DNA from: Aeromonas lacus
GTDB taxonomy: Bacteria; Pseudomonadota; Gammaproteobacteria; Enterobacterales; Aeromonadaceae
NCBI RefSeq assembly: GCF_000764665.1
Contig: NZ_JRGM01000022.1
Span: 1-56,112 of the forward strand
DNA: 56,112 nucleotides
Direction of reading: 5' to 3'
In this document: positions 43,868-52,046 of the stretch, in pieces
How the letters are laid out: the number at the start of each line of letters is the position of its first letter
Numbering within the stretch: position 1 is the stretch's first letter
Notes under the pieces: generated by a model
Seen by the model: the letters and a program-made list of their open reading frames with translations, nothing else
Database searches by the model: none
What the model was told of the DNA's origin: nothing
Position numbers and translations under genes: made by a program

Positions 43868-44134
43868 ATGAGTCACGCCGATATTCTCCACTTCACCAGC
43901 CAGACCCTCTGGCTGGTGCTGATCCTCTCGATGCCGCCGGTACTGGTGGCGGCACTGGTGGGCACCCTTGTCTCTCTGCTGCAGGCGCTGACCCAGATCC
44001 AGGAGCAGACCCTGGGCTTTGTCGCCAAGCTCATCGCCGTGGTGATCACCCTGTTTGCCACCACCGCCTGGCTTGGCAACGAGCTCTACAGCTTTGCCGA
44101 CATGGTGCTGCTCAAGGTGCCGCAGATCCAATGA
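43868..44134 (+). CDS. ascS: Export gate protein AscS (SctS)
   Basis: An 88-residue FliQ/SctS protein with two transmembrane helices (TLWLVLILSMPPVLVAALVGTLVSLLQ; LGFVAKLIAVVITLFATTAWLG) around the TQIQEQTL loop. The ATG at 43868 is preferred to an upstream Met inside ascR, and gives the same length as YscS. Confidence 0.95.
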   Translation: MSHADILHFTSQTLWLVLILSMPPVLVAALVGTLVSLLQALTQIQEQTLGFVAKLIAVVITLFATTAWLGNELYSFADMVLLKVPQIQ

Positions 44135-44919
44135 CCCTCGAGAGCCTGCAGGGCCAGATGCTGGCCTACACCCTGCTGCTGCCGCGCTTTATCAGCTGCT
44201 TCGTCATGCTGCCGGTGCTCAGCAAGCAGATGCTGGGGGGCGCGATGATCCGCAACGGCGTGGTCTGCTCGCTGGCGCTGTTCGCCTACCCCATGGTGGC
44301 CGACACCCTGCCCCCCGCCATCGATGCCCTCGATCTGGCGCTGCTGGTGGCCAAGGAGGTGCTGCTCGGCCTGCTGATCGGCTTTGTTGCCGCCATCCCC
44401 TTCTGGGCCGTCGAGGCGAGCGGCTTTCTGGTGGATAACCAGCGCGGCGCGGCCATGGCGTCGCTGTTCAACCCGAGCCTCGCCAGCCAGACCAGCCCCA
44501 CCGGTCTGCTGCTGACCCAGACCCTGATCACCCTCTTCTTTTCCGGCGGCGCCTTTCTCGCCCTGCTCTCGGCCCTGTTCCAGAGCTATGCCAGCTGGCC
44601 GGTGACCCGTTTTTTTCCCGCTATCGGAGATCTCTGGGTGAGCTTTTTCTACAGCCAGTTCAGCCAGATGCTGCTGCTCTGCGCCCTGCTGGCGGCACCA
44701 CTGCTGATCGCCATGTTTCTGGCGGAGTTCGGGCTGGCCCTCATCAGCCGCTTCGCCCCCTCCCTCAACGTCTTCGTGCTGGCGATGCCGATAAAAAGTG
44801 CCGTCGCCAGCCTGCTGCTGGTCATCTACATCAAGCTGATGATGGATCACGCCTACCGGCAGGTGCTGGCGGTGATGGATCCGCTGCAACTGCTGGCCCC
44901 CATTCTGGAGGCGCGATGA
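44131..44919 (+). CDS. ascT: Export gate protein AscT (SctT)
   Basis: A 262-residue FliR/SctT membrane protein with about six to eight hydrophobic helices. Conserved segments include FWAVEASGFLVDNQRGAAMASLFNP and LALISRFAPSLNVFVLAMPIKS. It forms the export gate core with AscR and AscS. It overlaps ascS and ascU by four bases each. Confidence 0.95.
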   Translation: MTLESLQGQMLAYTLLLPRFISCFVMLPVLSKQMLGGAMIRNGVVCSLALFAYPMVADTLPPAIDALDLALLVAKEVLLGLLIGFVAAIPFWAVEASGFLVDNQRGAAMASLFNPSLASQTSPTGLLLTQTLITLFFSGGAFLALLSALFQSYASWPVTRFFPAIGDLWVSFFYSQFSQMLLLCALLAAPLLIAMFLAEFGLALISRFAPSLNVFVLAMPIKSAVASLLLVIYIKLMMDHAYRQVLAVMDPLQLLAPILEAR

Positions 44920-45974
44920 GCGGCGAAAAGACCGAACAGCCCACCCCCAAAAAATTGCGCGATGCCCGCAAGAAGGGGCAGGTGGTCAAGAGCAAGGAGG
45001 TGGTCTCCACCGCCATCATCCTCAGTCTGGTGGGCATGCTGATGGCGATGTCCGACTACTACCTCGAACATCTGGGCAAGCTGATGCTGATCCCGGAATC
45101 CCACCTCAACCTCCCCTTTGCCCAGGCGCTCAACCATGTGGTGGAGAACCTGATGCAGGAGATGGCCTACCTCTGCATCCCGATCCTGGCGGTCTCGGCG
45201 CTGGTGGTGCTTGCCTCCCATATCGCCCAGTACGGTTTTCTGCTGAGCGGCGAGTCGATCAAGCCCGACATCAAGCATGTCAATCCGGTGGAGGGGGCCA
45301 AGAAGATCTTCTCCATCAAGAGCCTGATGGAGTTCGTCAAATCCCTGCTCAAGGTGAGTCTCCTGAGCCTATTGGTGTGGGTCACCATAAAGGGCAATCT
45401 ACAGGCGATGCTCCAGTTGCCCGGCTGCGGCATGAGCTGCATCACTCCGGTACTGGGGGGCATGCTGGGCCAGCTGATGGCGGTCTGCGCCATGGGTTTT
45501 GTGGTGATTGCCATCGCCGACTACGCCTTCGAGCACTACCAGCACATCAAGCAGCTCAAGATGAGCAAGGACGAGGTGAAGCGGGAGTACAAGGAGATGG
45601 AGGGGAGCCCGGAGATCAAAAGCAAGCGCCGCCAGTTCCATCAGGAGTTGCAATCGAGCAACATGCGCGCCGATGTGAAGCGCTCCTCGGTCATCGTCGC
45701 CAACCCGACCCATATCGCCATCGGCATTCGCTACGAGCGGGGAGAAACGCCACTGCCGGTGGTCACCCTCAAGTTCACAGATGCTCAGGCGCTGCTGGTG
45801 CGCAAGATTGCCGAGGAGGAGGGTATTCCGGTGCTGCAGCGCATCCCGCTGGCCCGCGCCCTCTATCGCGATGCGCTGATCAACAACTACATACCCGCCG
45901 ACCAGATCGAGGCGACCGCCGAGGTACTGCGCTGGCTGGAGCAGTGGCGCCAGAGCGAAGGGCCGCAGTGGTAA
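44916..45974 (+). CDS. ascU: Autoprotease and switch protein AscU (SctU)
   Basis: A 352-residue FlhB/YscU homologue. The N-terminal half has four transmembrane helices. The cytoplasmic half contains the autocleavage motif NPTH at residues 263-266, the same position as in YscU. Self-cleavage there permits the change in substrate specificity together with AscP. It is the last structural gene of the plus-strand operon. The effector pair follows after 116 bp. Confidence 0.96.
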   Translation: MSGEKTEQPTPKKLRDARKKGQVVKSKEVVSTAIILSLVGMLMAMSDYYLEHLGKLMLIPESHLNLPFAQALNHVVENLMQEMAYLCIPILAVSALVVLASHIAQYGFLLSGESIKPDIKHVNPVEGAKKIFSIKSLMEFVKSLLKVSLLSLLVWVTIKGNLQAMLQLPGCGMSCITPVLGGMLGQLMAVCAMGFVVIAIADYAFEHYQHIKQLKMSKDEVKREYKEMEGSPEIKSKRRQFHQELQSSNMRADVKRSSVIVANPTHIAIGIRYERGETPLPVVTLKFTDAQALLVRKIAEEEGIPVLQRIPLARALYRDALINNYIPADQIEATAEVLRWLEQWRQSEGPQW

Positions 45975-46006
45975 CCGCCTGCAGGTGAGCACCAGAGCGC
46001 GTCACC

Positions 46007-46032
46007 TAAAAAACCGCGACCCGGGTTAATAT
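46007..46032 (+). promoter_or_regulatory. Possible ExsA-like box upstream of the right-hand effector pair
   Basis: The 26-nt stretch has a clear A-tract (TAAAAAAC), GACC, and a degenerate second element (TTAATAT instead of TGnnA). At 20 nt downstream the sequence is CGATCC, not a good -10. The pair may instead be transcribed by read-through from ascU, or the -10 may be shifted. Confidence 0.3.
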
Positions 46033-46090
46033 CCGGCCGATCCCTCTTTTTGCGATCCTGCGCATCACAATCATCAACCCAGAGATGTGT

Positions 46091-46519
46091 ATGGATCTCG
46101 ATACTCTACTGACCCGGCTTGCCCGACAGCTCGATGCCGACCAGCTCAATCAGCTCTCTGCCGACGAGTGGCTGCTGCTTGCCACGGATGGCCTCGCCTT
46201 GCAAATCACCCGGACCGACACCGGCATGGTGCTGGCTTGCCGCCCCGACGACCGGGAGCTTGAACCCCGCTGGATGCCACTGCTGCTCAGCTATAACGGC
46301 CTGCTGACCACCACGGGAGGCATGGTGATGGGGCTGACCGACAACCAGCGCCTGCTGATGCAGTTACCGGTCGCCATCGCTGATGACGATGCACTGGCCA
46401 GCGTGACCCTCAACTTCCTGCAACTGATACGGGAGTGGCAGTTGCGACTGCTTGCGCCGTGCCAACCGACCCTGCCCGAACCCGGCTCTCTCACTATGCT
46501 GTCTGCCATCAAGGGATAA
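46091..46519 (+). CDS. Class I type III secretion chaperone (CesT-like)
   Basis: A 142-residue acidic protein with the alternating helix-strand pattern of class I chaperones (DEWLLLATDGLALQITRTDTGMVLACRPDD; WMPLLLSYNGLLTTTGGMVMGLTDNQRLLMQLPVA). The frame opens at 46085; the ATG at 46091 is preferred, with CCCAGAG upstream. The gene lies three bases before the metalloprotease gene, and such pairs usually encode chaperone and cognate effector. It sits beyond ascU, where no known conserved chaperone gene is expected. Confidence 0.75.
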   Translation: MDLDTLLTRLARQLDADQLNQLSADEWLLLATDGLALQITRTDTGMVLACRPDDRELEPRWMPLLLSYNGLLTTTGGMVMGLTDNQRLLMQLPVAIADDDALASVTLNFLQLIREWQLRLLAPCQPTLPEPGSLTMLSAIKG

Positions 46520-46522
46520 CTC

Positions 46523-47704
46523 ATGAATACCACTTCAGCGACCTCATTGACGTCACTCTATCGTGACCTCCACTTATCCTCCGCCGGCAGCCAGCAGGAG
46601 CTGCGTGCCAGCAATGGCAACCTCTACCTCAAGGAGGGCAAGGGGCTGGTCTCCGTCGAGAGCCATCGACTGGCTCACCGGGACGCCGCCATTGCTCAGG
46701 TGATCACCGCCATGAGCCGGGAATATGGCATGAGTACGGAAGAGGCTGGTAGCCTGCTGCGTAGCGTACAGGCAGATAGCGGCAAAGTGACGGTGGCGGA
46801 TGTGCGTCAGCTGCACAACGAACTCACCCTCGGGGCCCGGCACCAGAGCGAACGCTCGCAAGAGCTGCAACAGGTCGCCGACCTGCGCAAACAGCAGCTC
46901 GTCTCAGCCACCCGCGCTCAGGGGCTCGCCCCCGATATTCGCACCCATGAGCAGTTGCGTAGCGCCATCACCCGGCAACATGGCGAGCAAACGCTCGCCC
47001 TGCTCGACGAGAAACTCCCCTCTTTCATGCACAGCAAGGGCATGCTGACTCCGCGCCATATCGAGACCATAGGCCAACTGCTCAACTCCGGCGAAGTGGC
47101 CCGCTTCCAGCAAGCCATCACCATGGTCACGCTCAACGCCAAGAGCCCGGTCGACAGTCAGGCAGCCCGCGCCGTTGCCATCGAACTGGCCAAGCTGCCC
47201 ATGAACCTGCTCAAGCAGGCCGATGCCGAAGGGCTGACGATCCGGGTCACCCATGACAATGTGACCACCTACCATACCCATCTGGCCGGAACGAGCGCCC
47301 GTGGTCATGGTGGTGGCGGGTGGGACAAGCTGCCGGGCGTCGGTGCCTTCGGCGGCAGCAAAGAGACTGTTATAGCCATGGAGCAGGACCGCTCTGGCAA
47401 ATGGCAAGTGGGTAGCCATCACGGCTCGGCCAATCTGGTGTTGCACGAATTTGGCCACTCCATCGATCGTCTGGTAGGTGCCAGCACCACAGGTGCCAAC
47501 CTGAGTCAGGACAGCTCCTTCTATGCGGCCTGGTACAACGACTATCACAAGCTGGGGGATGCCTACTTTCAGCAGGCGGGCCCAAAAGGGAACTACGAAC
47601 CGGGACTGGAGGAGAGCTTTGCCGAAGGTCTGGCACGTCTTTATGGCGACAACAATGCCTTCGCTCACTGGAGCCATATCGAGGCACAACTGTTGACGCT
47701 CTGA
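46523..47704 (+). CDS. Probable type III effector: lethal-factor-like zinc metalloprotease
   Basis: A 393-residue soluble protein without a Sec signal. The N-terminal ~60 residues are Ser/Thr-rich and polar, as in secreted effectors. A helical middle follows. The C-terminal ~90 residues contain the zinc motif HEFGH (His308, Glu309, His312) and later NYEPGLEESFAEGLARLY. The spacing of Tyr358, Glu364 (ESFAE) and HEFGH matches the catalytic pattern of anthrax lethal factor (Tyr728, Glu735 in EFFAE). Glu364 is therefore the probable third zinc ligand, and Tyr358 the candidate catalytic tyrosine. The substrate is unknown; a host protein such as a kinase is only a guess. It follows a chaperone gene at the island edge. 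Confidence 0.8.
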   Translation: MNTTSATSLTSLYRDLHLSSAGSQQELRASNGNLYLKEGKGLVSVESHRLAHRDAAIAQVITAMSREYGMSTEEAGSLLRSVQADSGKVTVADVRQLHNELTLGARHQSERSQELQQVADLRKQQLVSATRAQGLAPDIRTHEQLRSAITRQHGEQTLALLDEKLPSFMHSKGMLTPRHIETIGQLLNSGEVARFQQAITMVTLNAKSPVDSQAARAVAIELAKLPMNLLKQADAEGLTIRVTHDNVTTYHTHLAGTSARGHGGGGWDKLPGVGAFGGSKETVIAMEQDRSGKWQVGSHHGSANLVLHEFGHSIDRLVGASTTGANLSQDSSFYAAWYNDYHKLGDAYFQQAGPKGNYEPGLEESFAEGLARLYGDNNAFAHWSHIEAQLLTL

Positions 47705-47737
47705 CAGGATTCCCCTGTCCAACAGACCCGCCAAAAG

Positions 47738-47768
47738 AACGGGGCCATCATTGATGGCCCCGTTGTTG
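47738..47768 (+). terminator. Terminator-like palindrome after the metalloprotease gene
   Basis: AACGGGGCCATCA and its complement form a perfect palindrome with almost no loop (centre at 47751), followed by GTTGTTG. The tail is T-poor, so termination may be partial. It marks the right edge of the secretion island. Confidence 0.6.
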
Positions 47769-47912
47769 TCATCTGCTTGATGACCCCCCGTCAACCACTG
47801 CAAGGTTGTCGATTGCGGCCCATTTACGTACTATTGCCAGCCATTGTGCTTCAGGCTTCTTGGCTCGTGATTCAAGGAGTTGTCACTCGGCAGATAGTGG
47901 ATACCGCCTCTT

Positions 47913-50045
47913 ATGAAGATCTTGAAATACTGTTCGGCACTGGCACTCACGCTTGCTGCTTTTCCTTCGGTTGCCTCATTCGACCAAGACGGGTGCAGTT
48001 TTTGGCTGACAGACTGTCCATTGCCTGCTTATCCGCTTTTCCTTTCCGAAAATGACACCAAGAGCAACTTGCTGATGCTGCTGGCTGACAAGAAGCGACT
48101 CTCCCTTCCCTTTATGCTTCCGGCCGACCCGGCCAACGAACGCGATATGGAGCTCTTCTCTCTGCAACGCCTGCCACTTCCAGACGAGATGGAAAGCCCG
48201 GAACTGCGTGAACAGCTGGTTAGTCGGCTCACCGCCCATGACGCCTCGCTCCCGGCTTTGCTGGAACACTATGCTGGTCGTGATGCTCTTTACGGCCGAG
48301 CCATTTCCAACTCGCTGCAATCTGTCAGTCAATTTCTTGATGCCCTTGAGCAGAGTGACCTGTCATCTACCGAACGCACGCTTCTGCTCAAAACCCGCTT
48401 ACAGCTCCTTGGCCAACAGGAAGATAGCCCCTGGCCTTCCGAAGTCGCAATGAGCGAGTCAGCCAAAGAGTGGCAGGCTTATCTGGATGCGGCACGCCAC
48501 TTCTACCAAGGTCATTTCTCCGAGGCATTGACCGGCTTTATGGCTCTGCAAGGGGCAAAAGCGCAGTGGGTTGCCGAAACCGCAAGCTATATGGTGATGC
48601 GAGCACACCTTAATGCAGCGGTGAAAGATGCACAGAGCGAGTATGGTGATACCGATTTCACCAAGAGTGATAAAGAAGCGCTGAAACAGGCCATGACGCA
48701 GGGGCAGGCGTATCTGGCCGCCTATCCGCAAGGACGTTACGTCAGCTCGACCAAGGGGATGTTCAGACGCATCAACTGGATGGCGGGTGATCAGGCTTCA
48801 TTACGCGATACCTATAGTGAAGCGATAGCCGCTGACCACTCCCTGCCGGAACTTGAGGCGCTGGTTAACGAAATAGATCTCTCTTTGCTGAGCGCTGACG
48901 CCTATCGAAATGAACTCGCCTACGAGGATAAAACTCAGCCTGAGCTGCTGTTTATCAATGCACTGCGTGGCCTCAGAACTGGCTATGACCAGAAACGCAA
49001 CTGGAGTAACGAGCAGCTCGATGACGCCATCAAACAGCTGCAAGAGATGGGTAAAACGGAAGAGGCCACCTATCTGCAAGCTTATCGATTGCTGCAGAAC
49101 CAACAGTTTGACGCTGTGCTGGCGCTGTTACCCAAAACAGAAGGACAAAACGCATCAACCCTGGCGTTCAGCCGCCAGTTGCTGCGCATCTGGGCGCAGC
49201 AAGGAATGAAGGCTTTTGACCAGGCAGAGCACGCCCTGATGACGCTGGTAACGGCACCTCTCACTCAAGCCCAACAGGCATTTGTGGAGAACATGCTGGC
49301 TGATCAGTGGGTGCGTACCGGCAATACTGCGGCCATTTTCAACCAAGAGAGCCCTGTCACTCAGTTGCGGATCCGCACCATAGTGTTAAAACAGTCGGCA
49401 GATCCGGACTTGCTTCGTCAGCAGGCCCGGCAGGCCACAAGCGCCTTGGAAAGACAAATCGCCCTGCATACCCTGCTGGTGAGAGACCTGATTGCAGGGG
49501 ATTACGCAACATTCCTGAAAGACGTGACACTTATTCCGGCCGACTACAAGGAGACTACCCCACCCAAGGATGAGCCGTGGCAACCGGTACCCAACGGAGA
49601 TGTGCCCCTGTCAGCATTCAAGTGGGGAGGTGAAGGCACACCGCAGGACTATTACTGCCGTGATTTGGCCTCCACTCTCGGCACACTGCTGCAACGCCCC
49701 GGAGATGGACATGCACTCAACTGCCTGGGTGAATATCTGCGCAACAAGGATCCCGAGATCAATTTGTGGCAAGGAAAAGAGATGGTTTGGGGATTGCCAA
49801 AACCTGAGTCAGCCACCGCGCCAAGCAGGCTCAAGCTATATCAGGCAGTCATGGCCAACCCTAAAGCAGAGCCCGAAGACAAGAGTTATGCCCTTTACAG
49901 AGCCATCAACTGCTACGCACCATCAGGCAACAACGGGTGTGACGCTCAGGAGATCCCCAAGAGCATGCGGCAAGCCTGGTTCAACACGCTCAAGCAGCGT
50001 TATGGCAACTCGGTATGGGCCAAATCACTCAAATACTACTGGTAA
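47913..50045 (+). CDS. Secreted protein of unknown function, 710 aa
   Basis: I do not recognise its function. The N-terminal 22 residues are a typical signal peptide (MKILKYCSALALTLAAFPSVAS). The mature protein is mostly helical with repeat-like helical pairs resembling tetratricopeptide repeats (SKEWQAYLDAARHFYQGHFSEALTGFMALQGAKAQ-like stretches; split helices through residue ~560). Cysteine pairs near both ends (CSFWLTDC; NCYAPSGNNGC) suggest disulfides in the periplasm. It is four bases before the DUF3142 gene, so they form a unit. It has codon and base use a little richer in A+T than the secretion genes. Confidence 0.75.
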   Translation: MKILKYCSALALTLAAFPSVASFDQDGCSFWLTDCPLPAYPLFLSENDTKSNLLMLLADKKRLSLPFMLPADPANERDMELFSLQRLPLPDEMESPELREQLVSRLTAHDASLPALLEHYAGRDALYGRAISNSLQSVSQFLDALEQSDLSSTERTLLLKTRLQLLGQQEDSPWPSEVAMSESAKEWQAYLDAARHFYQGHFSEALTGFMALQGAKAQWVAETASYMVMRAHLNAAVKDAQSEYGDTDFTKSDKEALKQAMTQGQAYLAAYPQGRYVSSTKGMFRRINWMAGDQASLRDTYSEAIAADHSLPELEALVNEIDLSLLSADAYRNELAYEDKTQPELLFINALRGLRTGYDQKRNWSNEQLDDAIKQLQEMGKTEEATYLQAYRLLQNQQFDAVLALLPKTEGQNASTLAFSRQLLRIWAQQGMKAFDQAEHALMTLVTAPLTQAQQAFVENMLADQWVRTGNTAAIFNQESPVTQLRIRTIVLKQSADPDLLRQQARQATSALERQIALHTLLVRDLIAGDYATFLKDVTLIPADYKETTPPKDEPWQPVPNGDVPLSAFKWGGEGTPQDYYCRDLASTLGTLLQRPGDGHALNCLGEYLRNKDPEINLWQGKEMVWGLPKPESATAPSRLKLYQAVMANPKAEPEDKSYALYRAINCYAPSGNNGCDAQEIPKSMRQAWFNTLKQRYGNSVWAKSLKYYW

Positions 50046-50048
50046 ACC

Positions 50049-50756
50049 ATGCCGCAACCCCTCGGGCCTAGCCTGCTAATTCTGTTATCGACACTTGCTG
50101 CGCCACTTAAGGCAAGTGTCGATGCCAGCAGCTATCACGCATTCTGGCTCTGGTCTGCCACCCGGCATCAGCCAGTCTTGGCACAGGCAACAACCCTCTA
50201 TTTGCATCAGGGGGAGATCCTGAACAGGCCATCCGGCCCCCGTTTTATCAAACTGGGGCGCGCTCCAACACCACTTCAGACCGAACAACTCTGGCTTGTG
50301 GTGAGAGTGAATACGCTGCCGCTCTCTGCCGATCACAAGAAGTTGCTGGTCAAGCTGTATCAGGAGTGGCGCAAGGCCGGAGCCAAGGTAACGGGTATTC
50401 AGATCGACTTTGATGCAGCCACCCGCCAACTGGATCGTTACGCCACCTCTTTGCGGCAGTTGCGACAAGTGTTGCCTGCAGAGTGCAAGCTCAGCGTGAC
50501 AGGCCTGCTCGACTGGGCCAAGACGGGAGATGTGGCGCAACTCAACAGCCTTCCGGTCGATGAGATAGTGATCCAGACCTATCAGGGCAAACATACGGTA
50601 CCGGGTTACAGCTCCTATCTACCCGCCATGATGCAGCTCACCATTCCATTCAAGGTTGGTCTGGTGCAGGAGGGCGAGTGGGAACCCTCGTGGCAGGCAA
50701 AACTTGCGACCTCCCCCCACTACCGGGGGGAGGTCGTCTTCTTGCTCAATCGCTAG
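50049..50756 (+). CDS. DUF3142 family secreted protein
   Basis: A 235-residue protein with a signal peptide (residues ~1-23). The body matches DUF3142, a TIM-barrel-like fold with a possible glycosidase relationship: WLVVRVNTLPLSAD, GAKVTGIQIDFDAATRQLDRYATSLRQLRQVL, LSVTGLLDWAKTG and VDEIVIQTYQGKHTV. The IDFDA motif lies where glycoside hydrolases of similar fold keep catalytic acids. The function is unknown. The 3' end codes for a strong hairpin. It is probably coexpressed with the upstream 710-residue protein. Confidence 0.8.
   Translation: MPQPLGPSLLILLSTLAAPLKASVDASSYHAFWLWSATRHQPVLAQATTLYLHQGEILNRPSGPRFIKLGRAPTPLQTEQLWLVVRVNTLPLSADHKKLLVKLYQEWRKAGAKVTGIQIDFDAATRQLDRYATSLRQLRQVLPAECKLSVTGLLDWAKTGDVAQLNSLPVDEIVIQTYQGKHTVPGYSSYLPAMMQLTIPFKVGLVQEGEWEPSWQAKLATSPHYRGEVVFLLNR
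50708..50735 (+). repeat. Strong hairpin inside the 3' end of the DUF3142 gene
   Basis: GACCTCCCCCC and GGGGGGAGGTC form an 11-bp stem with a 6-nt loop within the last codons of the gene. The following sequence (GTCTTCTTG) is only weakly T-rich. It may serve as a terminator or 3' stabiliser that is also coding, located between convergent genes. Confidence 0.6.
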
Positions 50757-50769
50757 TCCAGGATATCCC

Positions 50770-51960
50770 TTACCCCACCTCCCCCAGCGCGCCGATCAGG
50801 GCGTCGAGCCCCTGATCGACCTTCGAGCGCGGGCAGCCGACGTTGAGGCGGATATAGCCTGTACCTTCCGGGCCATAGGTGTCGCCGCGCATGATGGCGA
50901 CCCGGTATTTCTCCACCAGCAAGGTTTGCAGCGCATCCATCCGCTCGGTGGAGTCGATGCCAAGGCCGCGCAGGTCAATCCAGGCGAGATAGGTTCCCTC
51001 GGGCACCCGATAGTCGATGGCGGGGAAGGCGGCGTTGAGCCGCGCCGCCACCTGGGCGAGGTTGCCGTGCAGATAGGATTTGAGCGCATCGAGCCAGCCA
51101 GCGCCGTCCCGATAGGCGCTGATATGGGCCAGCACCCCGAGAATGGGCGGAGATGAGAGGCCATGGGCTGCCTTGAGCCGCTGCAGGTAGGCGGCCCGCG
51201 CCTCACCGTTGGCAATAAAGGCGTAGGCGCCGCCAAGGGCGGGGATATTGAAGGATTTGGAGCCCGAGCTCACCAGCGCCCAGCCATCGTCCGGCGCCAC
51301 CTCGCTCCACGGCAGGTAGCGGGCAAAGCTCACATCCATATGGATGTCGTCCGAGATGACCTTCACCCCGTGGCGCTGGCAGATGGCGGCCATCCGGCCG
51401 AGTTCATCCCGCGTCCAGACCCGGCCGGTGGGGTTGTGGGGGCTGCAGAGCAGCAAAATCCGGCAATCGGGGCGGGCTGCCTGTTGCTCGAAACATTCCC
51501 AGTCGATCTGGTAGCTCCCCTCTGCTTTTTTGAGCGGACAGGGCAGCAGCACCCTGTCGTTGGCGGCCAGCATATTGCCGAAGGCGTCGTAGGCGGGGGT
51601 ATGCACCAGCACGCCCTCACCCGGCGCCGACCAGAGGCTCACCAGCTGGGCAATCACATAGATAACCGAAGGGCCGTAGACCAGCGTCTCGGGATCGAGG
51701 CTCGCCCCGTAGCGGTGGGCAAACCAGTTACTCACCGCCCCTTTAAAGTCGTCGTGATTCCAGCGGCTGTAGCCAAATACGCCGTGCTCAAGGCGGGTTG
51801 CCAGGGTCTGGCGAATGCAGGGGGCGGTCGCGAAATCCATGTCGGAGATGGTAAAGGGGAGCAGGTCAGCATGGCCAAAACGATCGGCCACATAGTCCCA
51901 CTGGGTGCAGTAGGTGCCGTGGCGGTCGACCACATGGTCGAAGTCATAAATATCGTGCAT
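50770..51960 (-). CDS. malY: PLP-dependent beta-cystathionase MalY
   Basis: A 396-residue aminotransferase-fold enzyme of the MalY/PatB family. The pyridoxal phosphate lysine is Lys235 in SSGSKSFNIPALGG (E. coli MalY Lys233). Other cofactor contacts are SPHNPTGRVWTRDEL and VISDDIHMD. It has beta-lyase activity in E. coli, where it also represses the maltose activator MalT by direct binding. The ATG at 51960 has GGAGGGAG upstream. It is 3' of malX in a MalI-controlled operon. Confidence 0.9.
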   Translation of the reverse strand: MHDIYDFDHVVDRHGTYCTQWDYVADRFGHADLLPFTISDMDFATAPCIRQTLATRLEHGVFGYSRWNHDDFKGAVSNWFAHRYGASLDPETLVYGPSVIYVIAQLVSLWSAPGEGVLVHTPAYDAFGNMLAANDRVLLPCPLKKAEGSYQIDWECFEQQAARPDCRILLLCSPHNPTGRVWTRDELGRMAAICQRHGVKVISDDIHMDVSFARYLPWSEVAPDDGWALVSSGSKSFNIPALGGAYAFIANGEARAAYLQRLKAAHGLSSPPILGVLAHISAYRDGAGWLDALKSYLHGNLAQVAARLNAAFPAIDYRVPEGTYLAWIDLRGLGIDSTERMDALQTLLVEKYRVAIMRGDTYGPEGTGYIRLNVGCPRSKVDQGLDALIGALGEVG

Positions 51961-52046
51961 GAAGTTTCTCCCTCCATAAACAGGAGACATATTGGGAGAG
52001 GCAAACAAGGGGGCTTGCGCCCCCCGTTCGGATCTTATTGGCCGAT

